Positions 15,805-23,381 of a stretch of 64,000 bases of DNA are shown piece after piece; the first letter of the stretch is position 1, and each line of letters opens with the position of its first letter. Made by a program: the position numbers and the translations under genes. Location: contig NZ_OZ244925.1 in the NCBI RefSeq assembly GCF_965221945.1, positions 2,294,001 to 2,358,000 on the forward strand, read 5' to 3'. Under the pieces are notes generated by a model. It saw nothing but the letters and a program-made list of their open reading frames with translations. It was not told the origin of the DNA and ran no database searches. This DNA is from Poriferisodalis sp965221945 (GTDB lineage Bacteria > Actinomycetota > Acidimicrobiia > Acidimicrobiales > Poriferisodalaceae).

Positions 15805-17280
15805 ATGACCACGGGCGACCGCAGGCAGACGACGTCGCCAGCCCCAGGCTGGCTTCAGCGAGGACGCGCCCCGGTGCGAGGTTCACGGCGGCAATCGCCC
15901 CCGCAATCGGCACGCCGAAAGGTTGCACACCGAGGTGCGTCACGCCGCTTCGTCGTGGCAATCGCATTCGCCCTCGTGGCCAGCGTCGTGCCGATCGCCG
16001 GTACGGGAGCGCAGTCCCAGCCCTCTGACGCTGAGCTGAAGAAGCGCCAGGAGCAGCTGGAACAGCAGCAGAAGGAGCTGGAGGCCCAACTGGCGGAAGA
16101 GCGACGCATCCGTGACGAGGCCCAGGCGGAGCTGCTTGCGAAGATCGGCGAGGTCGACCTGGCGCAGGCTGATGTCAACGAGATCCTGGAGGCCTTCGAC
16201 CAGCTGAAGTTGCTGGTGAACGAGCAGCGGGCCGATCTCGACCGGGCCGAGTTGGCCCTCGCTGCTGCCGAGGCGTCGGTGGAGGCTGCGGTCGGGCGGG
16301 TCATCTCGCTCGATGCCCAGCACGACGAGCTGGGCCAGCGGGTCATCGATCTCATCGTGCAGACCTATATCGGGCACGACGCTTCGGTCGAGGGTTCCTA
16401 CGGCTTGGTGCGCACCGGTGACATTTACGACGCCGCCCGCATCCGCGTGCTGATCGGCGCGGCGCTTGGCGACCTGAACGAGACCGCTGACCAGTTGCGG
16501 GCGCTCACGATCGATGCAGAGCTGGCAGTGCGCGAATTCCAGCGCGCCGAGGAACTTCGAGACATCCGCCGTGTGGAGTCCGAACGGGCGCTGGAGGATC
16601 TGCTCGACGTCGTGGAACTAGAGGCGATCGTGCTCGCGCAACTCGAGCACGAGTTCGAGAACTTGCTGTACGAGCAGCAGGCGCTGCAGGAGTGGAACGA
16701 TGCCGCTGCTGCAGACGTCGCCGAGACGGCGGACCGTGTCGCCAGTGCCATCTCCGGGCAAAGGCGCATCGAGTCGGAGCTGAAACGTCGCAAAGCAGAA
16801 GTCGAACGACGTCGGCGCGAAGCGGAGGAGCGGAGGCGCCGGGAGCTCGAAGGCACCGTCGGGCAGCCCACCAGCAACAACATTCCAGCCAGCGACCTGA
16901 CATGGGTCGGCGGCATTCAGGTCCACAAGTCGATCGCAAACAAGGTGCAGGACCTGGTCGAGCACGCTGCCCGCGACGGGATCCGGCTGACTGGCGGCGG
17001 CTATCGCAGCGCCTCGGATCAGATCCGGCTGCGCCGGGCGCACTGCGGCACAAGCCAGTGGGCGATCTACCAGAAACCGGCCTACCAGTGCCGCCCGCCC
17101 ACCGCCCGGCCCGGTCGATCCATGCACGAGCGCGGCCTCGCCATCGACTTCCGGCACAACGGCCGCTCGATCGGCAGCCGCAAATCGACAGCATTCCGGT
17201 GGCTGAAGGCCAACGCAGAGACGTATGGCCTCCACAACCTGCCCAGCGAGCCCTGGCACTGGTCCACCAACGGCAACTGA
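15805..17280 (+). CDS. M15 (VanY-like) D-Ala-D-Ala carboxypeptidase with long coiled coil
   Basis: About 491 residues from the ATG at 15805 (a TTG ten codons upstream is possible). An N-terminal basic stretch and a hydrophobic segment RFVVAIAFALVASVVP followed by AGTGAQS look like a signal peptide. Residues about 75-350 form a long Glu/Gln/Arg-rich coiled coil similar to the N-terminal part of PcsB/EnvC-type wall hydrolases. The C-terminal VanY domain carries the zinc/catalytic motifs SMHERGLAID (about 438) and EPWHW (about 481). It probably trims peptidoglycan stem peptides at the cell surface; the coiled coil may tie it to a division or membrane partner. Confidence 0.85.
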   Translation: MTTGDRRQTTSPAPGWLQRGRAPVRGSRRQSPPQSARRKVAHRGASRRFVVAIAFALVASVVPIAGTGAQSQPSDAELKKRQEQLEQQQKELEAQLAEERRIRDEAQAELLAKIGEVDLAQADVNEILEAFDQLKLLVNEQRADLDRAELALAAAEASVEAAVGRVISLDAQHDELGQRVIDLIVQTYIGHDASVEGSYGLVRTGDIYDAARIRVLIGAALGDLNETADQLRALTIDAELAVREFQRAEELRDIRRVESERALEDLLDVVELEAIVLAQLEHEFENLLYEQQALQEWNDAAAADVAETADRVASAISGQRRIESELKRRKAEVERRRREAEERRRRELEGTVGQPTSNNIPASDLTWVGGIQVHKSIANKVQDLVEHAARDGIRLTGGGYRSASDQIRLRRAHCGTSQWAIYQKPAYQCRPPTARPGRSMHERGLAIDFRHNGRSIGSRKSTAFRWLKANAETYGLHNLPSEPWHWSTNGN

Positions 17281-17374
17281 CCCAAACCCGGGTCACCAAA
17301 GTACGTCAGGCTCCCCCGACGGCGTCACGACAGAGAGTAGGACCCGCAGCGTCCTCATCGCAGCGTACGGACAG

Positions 17375-18067
17375 CTAGCCCCAGCCCGCCTCTTGGAGTG
17401 CTTCAGCGGCTGCTTCGGGGCAACGTCGTACCGCAGCTTTCAGTTGGCGAAGGTGGAAACGGCTCCGTGCCTCGCTGAGCACGTCTTCCCATCCCGCGTG
17501 GTAATCAACGAGCTCTTCGGACACGCAGAATTCGATGATGTCTTCAAGGCACGGCCGAAAACGCCGTCCGCCGACTGGAAGGTGGAGTCGCCGGGCAGTC
17601 CTTTCTGTCTGGCCGGACAGGTCGAGCAGACGTTGGAGAGATGCCGATTCGCCGTCGATGTGCAGGTGGGCCTCTGGGTACACGTTCGGGGCTGGCCGCA
17701 CGAAGTCGTACGTGAGAATTGCCTCTCCGTCTGCGGTGGCGAGCGCATAGGCGCTCTGAGTGTTCCGCAAGTACTTGGACTCATCATCGAGTGTGAGAGT
17801 GTGGAGGATGCGCAGACCGAGGCGGGCCGGTTTCTGGGAAATCGTAAGCGGGATGAGATCGTCCAGACCGTTCGGACTATTGCCCCAGTAGCGGACGATT
17901 GCGCTTCCATGCCGATCCATCTTGGACGACAAGCGGATTCCATGTGTGACCGTCTTGTTCAGCAGCCCCGTGATCTCCGCAGCGAATTCGCGGGCCTGCC
18001 GCTCAAGGTCACCCTGCGGGCGGGTCAAAGGATGAGACGAGGAACCACATGCGTCGGGCAAGCTCAC
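17375..18067 (-). CDS. hypothetical protein, larger member of an overlapping gene pair
   Basis: Up to 230 residues. The start is uncertain: the ATG at 18067 overlaps the upstream small gene by 59 bases, and a TTG at 18028 would overlap less. No named domain is recognised. Visible features are mixed alpha/beta composition, LTYDFVRPAPNVYPEAHLHI in the middle and a helical, basic C-terminus. Tight overlap with a small acidic upstream gene gives it the architecture of a toxin-antitoxin or effector-chaperone pair, but this is only inference. Confidence 0.6.
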   Translation of the reverse strand: MSLPDACGSSSHPLTRPQGDLERQAREFAAEITGLLNKTVTHGIRLSSKMDRHGSAIVRYWGNSPNGLDDLIPLTISQKPARLGLRILHTLTLDDESKYLRNTQSAYALATADGEAILTYDFVRPAPNVYPEAHLHIDGESASLQRLLDLSGQTERTARRLHLPVGGRRFRPCLEDIIEFCVSEELVDYHAGWEDVLSEARSRFHLRQLKAAVRRCPEAAAEALQEAGWG

Positions 18068-18254
18068 TCATGAACTCGCCACACGCGGCCTGCTGATCAA
18101 GTTCCTCCCGTGTGCAGCCAGCGGCGTCAAGAGCATCGCTCACGAGCTTGCCCACATCGTCGTCGGTGAGATGAACGACCTCGATCTCGTTGGGGTCTGC
18201 CGCGTAGGTGGGCAGTTCATCCAAGGTGCGGCCAGCGATCGTCAGTGTGGACAT
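18009..18254 (-). CDS. small acidic hypothetical protein, upstream member of gene pair
   Basis: 81 residues starting MSTLTIAGRTLDELP. The ATG at 18254 has AGGA about eight bases upstream, which favours it over a more distal start at 18299. The protein is acidic (pI clearly low, with VHLTDDDVGKLVSDAL) and predicted mostly helical; no DNA-binding motif is obvious. It overlaps the larger downstream gene and is probably co-translated with it. Family not recognised. Confidence 0.6.
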   Translation of the reverse strand: MSTLTIAGRTLDELPTYAADPNEIEVVHLTDDDVGKLVSDALDAAGCTREELDQQAACGEFMSELARRMWFLVSSFDPPAG

Positions 18255-18517
18255 TGCACGGTTCCTGTGTCGAGAGTGGCGGCGATTGTCACGCCGCATC
18301 GCCCGGCTCTGCGGGAGCCACGCGCCACAGGATATTCACAGGGGGTGACATGACACGACGTATATCTGACCGATTATTCGGGGGGATAATATGTTGCACC
18401 ACGTCTGACCTGCATGTTTAGGTTCCACCCCAAGTTATCATTGCCGCTCGATTCTGTTTGTAATGGTGGACGCATTTACGCGCGTACAGCACGCAAACCG
18501 CAGGTCGCCCAGCCCGC

Positions 18518-20194
18518 TCAGTCGTAGGTGGCTTCGCGCTGCCAGCGGCCGCCCTCGACAGCGCAGAGATGGGCGGTGCCGTCGTCGAGCACGAGTTGGA
18601 ACCGCGCCTGGCGCCGTGATCGGGAACTCCACCAGCGTTCGTCCAGCGGCCAGGGTCCTGCCCATGCCGTGATGGCGCTGGCGCGCCCATCTGCCCGGCG
18701 CAGCACGGCGGGAGGTGCGCTGACCTGTGCCCTGCCGCTCACGCCCACAGGCTCGCCGTTCGCATCGAGCACCACGAGCGGCTCGGGCTCAGCCAGCACC
18801 TCAGCAGGGGCCGGCGCACCCAGCCGTCCCGGCCACGGGGGCGCTGTGTTTGATGCGCCGGTCCCACGAGGGCCGGCTGTGTTCGATGCGCCGGCTGTGC
18901 TTGAGTCGGCTTGGCCAGTGGTGCCGAACGGGAGGCGCTGTTCGAGATCGGCAAAGCGGCGGCCAGAACCCAGGCGGCCCACGGTGACCCCGTCGAAGCC
19001 CACCAGCGCCTGTACCCGGCCCATGGCTCGCTCGGCCCGCTCGTCAGCCTCTGACTGACCGCCCCAGAAGCCGAGCTGGCGCCCTTCATCGGGAGCTGTT
19101 TCGGCCACTGCCAGCCCGATGAGCGAGATACGGCCGCTGGGTCGGCTGCGATTGTCGCTGCGCCAGCCATCGAGCTGCCAGCGCACACGGTCGACCACAT
19201 CGGGCGGGCTGAAACGGAACCCGTGACGCCACCGCCTGCTGGCAGTCTCGCCGTGCTCGGTCTCGGCGCTGATCTCCACGCACACCAGCGCCTGACCGAG
19301 CCGGGTCAGCTGGGCGTCGAGCTGATCTGCCAGGGATTTCGCTGCGAACGCCACCGTGTCGAGCCGGTCCGCTGGCGGATCGATCTCGGTTTCGACGCTG
19401 AGCTCGGGTCCCGCAGCGGCAGGTTGGCTCAGCCGGAAATCACGCCCGCTGGCCAGGCGGTGCGCCCATTCGCCCTGTGTGCCGAACCTGCCGATCAGGT
19501 CGGTGACAGGCAGGGCCGCCACGTCGCCCAAGGTGCGCAAGCCCAGCCGCCCGAGCACATCGGTGAAGTCGCTGGCTGCGTCAGGGTCGTCTCCCAGCGG
19601 CGAGAACGCTCCGGCCAGTGTTCGCTGCGACAGCCGGCTGAGGAAGGCTGCACTGGCGCCCGCAGGCACCACCAGCACCTGCGTCGATGGGGCTCGGGTC
19701 GATGCCAACCGGGCGGCAAGACCGGCAACGAACAAGCCGTCGGCGATGCCGACGCTGATGGTTGCACCAGTCTGTGCATCGGCCAGCACCCCGGCGGCGG
19801 TCTGGCGCACCAGCTCGGCCAGCGCCTCGTCGCCGCCGTAGTAGCGCGACGGGCCTCGGGTGGCGACGACGCAACATCCAGGTGTCAGCACCTCGACCCT
19901 TGGCGTCAGGTCTTCCAGCGCCGCGACCACAGGGGCGAAGCGTCGGGCGTCGAGATCAGGATCGCGTTCGATCAGCTCTAAGGCGGGGCATTCGGACTGG
20001 GCCTGACGGCGGCGCATTCCCGTGCGCACCCCGGCCGCGGCGGCCGCGGGCGTGAGCGCGGTGATCCGTCCGACGAACACCACCGCTGCAGGCGTGGCGG
20101 GGTCGAGTCCCGCGGCGATCGCCGACCAGTGCTCGACCTCCACCACCAGCATCCGCGGCGGGATGTCGGCAGGGCTATCGGGGTTATCCCGCAT
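18518..20194 (-). CDS. imuB: ImuB, Y-family polymerase-like mutasome subunit
   Basis: About 558 residues from the ATG at 20194; an ATG at 20218 is also possible. Either start overlaps the end of imuA'. The domain begins RMLVVEVEHWSAI, where active Y-family polymerases carry catalytic Asp residues; here these are replaced, as expected for ImuB, a catalytically dead adaptor that links DnaE2 to the beta clamp. RYYGGDEALAE and the helix-hairpin-helix-like LGRLGLRTLGDVAALP follow. A Ser/Thr/Ala/Gly-rich linker with a repeated element lies at about 440-460. The region QLGFWGGQ may be the clamp-binding motif. Confidence 0.85.
   Translation of the reverse strand: MRDNPDSPADIPPRMLVVEVEHWSAIAAGLDPATPAAVVFVGRITALTPAAAAAGVRTGMRRRQAQSECPALELIERDPDLDARRFAPVVAALEDLTPRVEVLTPGCCVVATRGPSRYYGGDEALAELVRQTAAGVLADAQTGATISVGIADGLFVAGLAARLASTRAPSTQVLVVPAGASAAFLSRLSQRTLAGAFSPLGDDPDAASDFTDVLGRLGLRTLGDVAALPVTDLIGRFGTQGEWAHRLASGRDFRLSQPAAAGPELSVETEIDPPADRLDTVAFAAKSLADQLDAQLTRLGQALVCVEISAETEHGETASRRWRHGFRFSPPDVVDRVRWQLDGWRSDNRSRPSGRISLIGLAVAETAPDEGRQLGFWGGQSEADERAERAMGRVQALVGFDGVTVGRLGSGRRFADLEQRLPFGTTGQADSSTAGASNTAGPRGTGASNTAPPWPGRLGAPAPAEVLAEPEPLVVLDANGEPVGVSGRAQVSAPPAVLRRADGRASAITAWAGPWPLDERWWSSRSRRQARFQLVLDDGTAHLCAVEGGRWQREATYD
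18849..18897. repeat. GCCGGC-bearing coding repeat in imuB
   Basis: One full and one shortened copy of the element found in imuA' lie in the ImuB linker. The full copy reads GCGCCGG, TCCCACGAGG, GCCGGCTG in order and encodes Ala/Gly/Pro/Arg-rich sequence (AGPRGTGASNTA). Confidence 0.8.
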
Positions 20195-21065
20195 GGCGTT
20201 GTGGGGGGACGACCACATCGGTGTCGATTCCCGAGATGCCGGCCGCCGAGATGCCGGCCTGGGAGGAATCGGCCGAGGCAGGCCAAGAAACAGTGTCAAT
20301 GGCACCGCGGACCCCGCTGATGCGGCCGTCGGTATCGGGCAGCCACAGGACGGCTCGCCGCGGCAGCGACGCCGCGCCGCGGCCCGTCGCGACCACCTCG
20401 GCCCGGCGCTCCCGCAGCCGTCCATGACCTTGCCCAAGACCTGTCCACGCGGCACGTTCCACCGTCAGGGTCACGTCTGGGCTGAATGCGCCAGATGCGC
20501 CGGCCCCACGAGAGCCGGCTGAGCTGAATGCGCCGGCCCCACGAGAGCCGGCTGGGCTGAATGCGCCGGCCCCACGAGAGCCGGCTGTCTTTGCCTCGGC
20601 CACCTCGATTACCACGGTCCCCCGCTCCCGCAAGCGGGCGCGCAGGCGCCGGCTATGAGCAGCCGCCAGCCGCACGCCGGCGGCCAGCAGGACCACGTCG
20701 ACATTGCCGATCAGGGCGTTCAGCACCTCGGCTGCGGCGTCACCGGGTTCGTCCACGAATGCCCACCGATCCAGCGACGCCCCTCGCTCGGCCACTGCGG
20801 AGACGCCCATGCGTCCCAGCCCGACAGCAGCCACCCATCCTCCTGTGCGTGAGACCTCTGCTGCGAAGGCCGTCGCCAGGGTCAGTGCCCCCGGCCCCTG
20901 AGTGGCCAGCACCGATCCGGGAACGAGCCCCGGCTGTGTCAGCAACGGTGCCAGCTCGTCGGCGACGGGCAGCAGCCGCTCGTCATGCCCGATGTCCGCA
21001 ACACGCGCTATGTCCAACGCGCCGACCCCACGAGGGCCGGCTGTGTCATGCAGCTGCACTGCCAT
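20184..21065 (-). CDS. imuA: ImuA' mutasome accessory protein
   Basis: 293 residues, RecA-fold related. ImuA' works with ImuB and DnaE2 in damage-induced mutagenesis. LVPGSVLATQGPGALTLATAFAAEVSRTGGWVAAVGL (split here as the Walker-A-like region near 48-60 and the following strand) and VDVVLLAAGVRLAAAHSRRL match the actinobacterial family; the nucleotide-binding loop is degenerate. Four copies of a short GCCGGC-containing repeat are translated within it, one near the N-terminus and three in a loop around 160-195. It overlaps imuB by 11-35 bases. A near-consensus LexA box lies just upstream. Confidence 0.83.
   Translation of the reverse strand: MAVQLHDTAGPRGVGALDIARVADIGHDERLLPVADELAPLLTQPGLVPGSVLATQGPGALTLATAFAAEVSRTGGWVAAVGLGRMGVSAVAERGASLDRWAFVDEPGDAAAEVLNALIGNVDVVLLAAGVRLAAAHSRRLRARLRERGTVVIEVAEAKTAGSRGAGAFSPAGSRGAGAFSSAGSRGAGASGAFSPDVTLTVERAAWTGLGQGHGRLRERRAEVVATGRGAASLPRRAVLWLPDTDGRISGVRGAIDTVSWPASADSSQAGISAAGISGIDTDVVVPPQRHAG
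20482..20590. repeat. three 33-bp in-frame repeats in imuA'
   Basis: Two 33-bp units (from 20524 and 20557) and one longer upstream unit (from 20482, with a 9-bp insertion) each hold GCCGGC, nine bases (CCCACGAGA), GCCGGC. GCCGGC is self-complementary, so each unit can form a short hairpin. Each encodes AGSRGAGAF-type sequence. Confidence 0.92.
21016..21047. repeat. further copy of the imuA'/imuB coding repeat
   Basis: A diverged copy (GCGCCGA, CCCCACGAGG, GCCGGCTG) lies near the N-terminus of imuA' and encodes TAGPRGVGAL. Confidence 0.75.
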
Positions 21066-21080
21066 CGCGACAGACTAGAC

Positions 21081-21092
21081 GAACAACCGTTT
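21081..21092. promoter_or_regulatory. near-consensus LexA box upstream of imuA'
   Basis: GAAC-AACC-GTTT matches seven of eight core positions of GAAC-N4-GTTC and is flanked by CGA on the left. It lies 16 bases upstream of the imuA' start, consistent with SOS control shared with dnaE2. Confidence 0.7.
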
Positions 21093-21159
21093 CCGAGACT
21101 GCTTTATCTGCGAGCCTCTTCGAAGGCCCGCTCGCTGCCTGCCGTACGGTCCGGCCGGA

Positions 21160-21426
21160 CTACTTCGTGCCGGCCAAGATCGTGGCGCCGCTCGGGCCAG
21201 CCTGCTCGAGGTGCACCGTGCCGGCCGCGAGCTCGCACCACTCCCCTGGTTCGAAGACTCGGGTCTCGTCATCGAGCCCAAGACGAAACTCGCCCTCGGT
21301 AACCATCACCATCGCCGAGAACTCGTGGCTGTGAAACTCGCCGTCGGCGTCAGGCGGGAACACAAAACTGCGCGGCTCGCCGTAGCCACGCGCCGCGAGC
21401 TCGGCACGAAACTCATCTTCAGTCAT
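21160..21426 (-). CDS. cupin-domain protein
   Basis: 88 residues, a single small cupin barrel. FHSHEFSAMVMVTEGEFRL (about 31-49) supplies the first cupin motif with two His and a Glu, and EPGEWCELAAGTVHLEQA the second. Such proteins bind a metal and can be dioxygenases, isomerases or sensors; substrate unknown. It lies on the same strand and upstream of imuA' but is separated from it by a LexA-box promoter region. Confidence 0.8.
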   Translation of the reverse strand: MTEDEFRAELAARGYGEPRSFVFPPDADGEFHSHEFSAMVMVTEGEFRLGLDDETRVFEPGEWCELAAGTVHLEQAGPSGATILAGTK

Positions 21427-21478
21427 AGGCGCAACGGTAGCCCTCGGGCGTCGCTAGCGGCCGAGCCTGTCGATGCCG

Positions 21479-21769
21479 CTAGCGGTAGTGGGCAAACAGC
21501 TCTTCGATGAGTTCGGTGATGCCCTCGGAGGTGTGGCCCCGTGAGATGTCGATCGTGGCCACGTTGCCGTAGACGTGTACGTGGTCGACGCCACCGCGTT
21601 GGAAGAGGCGCCATGCCAGCAGGTCGGCCGGGTCCTCGGCACTGGCCGCATCGTCAGCACTGTTGTAGTAGCGGTGGCCTGCCCCCGTCAGCGGACGGTT
21701 GGTCTCGAAGCGCACCGTGCCCGGACGTGCGGCGGACGGTCGCTCTGCTACTCGAACGGGCTGGCCCAT
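21479..21769 (-). CDS. Nfu/NifU N-terminal domain-like protein
   Basis: 96 residues from the ATG giving MGQPVRVAERPSAARPGT. The pattern VRFETNRPLTGAGHRYY, then a run that ends LAWRLFQRGGVDHVHVYGNVATIDI, resembles the Nfu N-terminal domain, which helps scaffold or target Fe-S clusters. The C-terminal CxxC-containing NifU domain is absent, so it would not carry a cluster by itself. It is divergent from the acyl-CoA dehydrogenase gene. Confidence 0.65.
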   Translation of the reverse strand: MGQPVRVAERPSAARPGTVRFETNRPLTGAGHRYYNSADDAASAEDPADLLAWRLFQRGGVDHVHVYGNVATIDISRGHTSEGITELIEELFAHYR

Positions 21770-21861
21770 GGCCGATGAGCGTAGCGAGGTAAGCCAGTAG
21801 CTTGGGGCTGCTCGCAAGCCGGACTTCCCCCACAATCCTTCCTATGAAACAGGAGCCTGAA

Positions 21862-23136
21862 ATGGCCGCTGCCGACACCGTCGAGATCACCGAGGAACAG
21901 TTCACGGCCGAGGCAACGGCGTTCCTCGAGGCCAATGCCAAGCGCAAGGCCGAACGGCGCGAGTTCGTCTGGGGCGAGGGACCCGACAATGCAGCACTCT
22001 TCGAAGAGATCGACCGCGAGCGCGAGCGGCAGGAACTTGACGAGGCGAAGGCGTGGCGAGCCACCAAATACGACGCCGGCTACGGCTGGATCGGCGGGCC
22101 GGTCGAGCTGGGCGGCAGCGGCCTGCCCCGCAAGTACGAGCGGATCTGGAACCAGCTCGAGGGCCAGTTCGATACGCCCGACGGCGGATTCTTCGGCATC
22201 GGCCTGGGCATGGTGGCCCCCACGATCCTGACGCACGCCAATCCTGAGGTGTCTGCTGACGTGCTGCCCAAGATGTTCCGAGCCGACATCGTGGGCTGCC
22301 AGCTGTTCTCCGAGCCGGGTGCGGGATCCGACCTGGCCAGCTTGCAGATGCGGGCCGACCGCGACGGCGAGGAATGGATCCTCAACGGCCAGAAGGTCTG
22401 GACCTCGGGCGCGCACTATTCCGAGATCGGCGAGGTGATCGCCCGTTCCGACTTCGATCTGCCCAAGCACCAGGGCCTGACCGGGTTCATCGTGGACATG
22501 AACGCGCCCGGGGTCGACGTGCGGCCGCTGCGGCAGATGACCGGCGGGGAGAACTTCAACGAGGTCTATTTCACCGACGTTCGGGTGCCCGACAGCCACC
22601 GTCTCGGCGACGTGAACCAGGGCTGGGGCGTGGCGCTCACGACGCTCATGAATGAGCGCGCAGCGATCGGCGGAGGGTCCGGCGGCGGCGGCAGCTTCAC
22701 CAAGCTGGCAGCCATGGCCACCCACTACGGCGTGAACGGCGACGCCTTGACCCGCCAAAGGCTCGCCGAGATCTACACCCAAGGCAAGGTGCTGGGCTGG
22801 TCGAACCAGCGCACGATGGATGGGCTGCGGGCTGGTCGCACACCCGGGCCGGAGATGTCGCTGTCAAAGATGGGACTGGTGCGCCAGATGGACGCCACCA
22901 GCAACTTCGTGAGCAACACGCTGGGGGAAAAGCTGGCGGTCGACACCGGCGAATGGGGCACTTTCTCGTGGGCCGGCTACGTGCTGGGCTTCCCGGCCAT
23001 GCGCATCGCCGGCGGCTCAGACGAAGTGATGCGCAACATCGTCGGCGAGCGCGTGCTGGGGCTGCCCAAGGAGCCGGGTATCGACACCACCAGCCCGTTC
23101 CGCGATCTGAGGGTGGGGACCCAGCGCTCTGAGTGA
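21862..23136 (+). CDS. acyl-CoA dehydrogenase family protein
   Basis: 424 residues. AGGAG six bases ahead of the ATG at 21862 decides the start over an ATG at 21844. FAD-dependent enzymes of this family oxidise acyl-CoA thioesters at the alpha-beta bond. Seen are LFSEPGAGSDLASLQ (about 150), the NGQKVWTSGAHYSEIG segment, and the C-terminal GGSDEVMRNIVGERVLGLP that contacts FAD. The catalytic base cannot be placed with certainty. Acyl chain preference is unknown. Confidence 0.88.
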   Translation: MAAADTVEITEEQFTAEATAFLEANAKRKAERREFVWGEGPDNAALFEEIDRERERQELDEAKAWRATKYDAGYGWIGGPVELGGSGLPRKYERIWNQLEGQFDTPDGGFFGIGLGMVAPTILTHANPEVSADVLPKMFRADIVGCQLFSEPGAGSDLASLQMRADRDGEEWILNGQKVWTSGAHYSEIGEVIARSDFDLPKHQGLTGFIVDMNAPGVDVRPLRQMTGGENFNEVYFTDVRVPDSHRLGDVNQGWGVALTTLMNERAAIGGGSGGGGSFTKLAAMATHYGVNGDALTRQRLAEIYTQGKVLGWSNQRTMDGLRAGRTPGPEMSLSKMGLVRQMDATSNFVSNTLGEKLAVDTGEWGTFSWAGYVLGFPAMRIAGGSDEVMRNIVGERVLGLPKEPGIDTTSPFRDLRVGTQRSE

Positions 23137-23381
23137 GCTAGTACCTCTGAACATCTCAGCTGGGCTCACATGAAGCGTACTGAGAATTATCTTCGTTGTT
23201 CGTGAAATATCGTCAAATACTGGACTGCAACAGCAGGGTCCTTAATTCCAACTGACACATAGCGTCCTACAGCGGCGATCCAGACAATCCCGCGCCGTCG
23301 GACGCAAGCGGCCATGTGCTGATCGCGACGACGCCCTGCGCTATTGGGCGCTGTCGAGACCAACGGACGTTCCGGCGAGAA

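Noticed and set aside
18373..18390. ATTAT/ATAAT inverted repeat as a promoter element or terminator
   Set aside because: Only 5-bp AT arms with a G-rich loop and no suitable gene end; could be chance.
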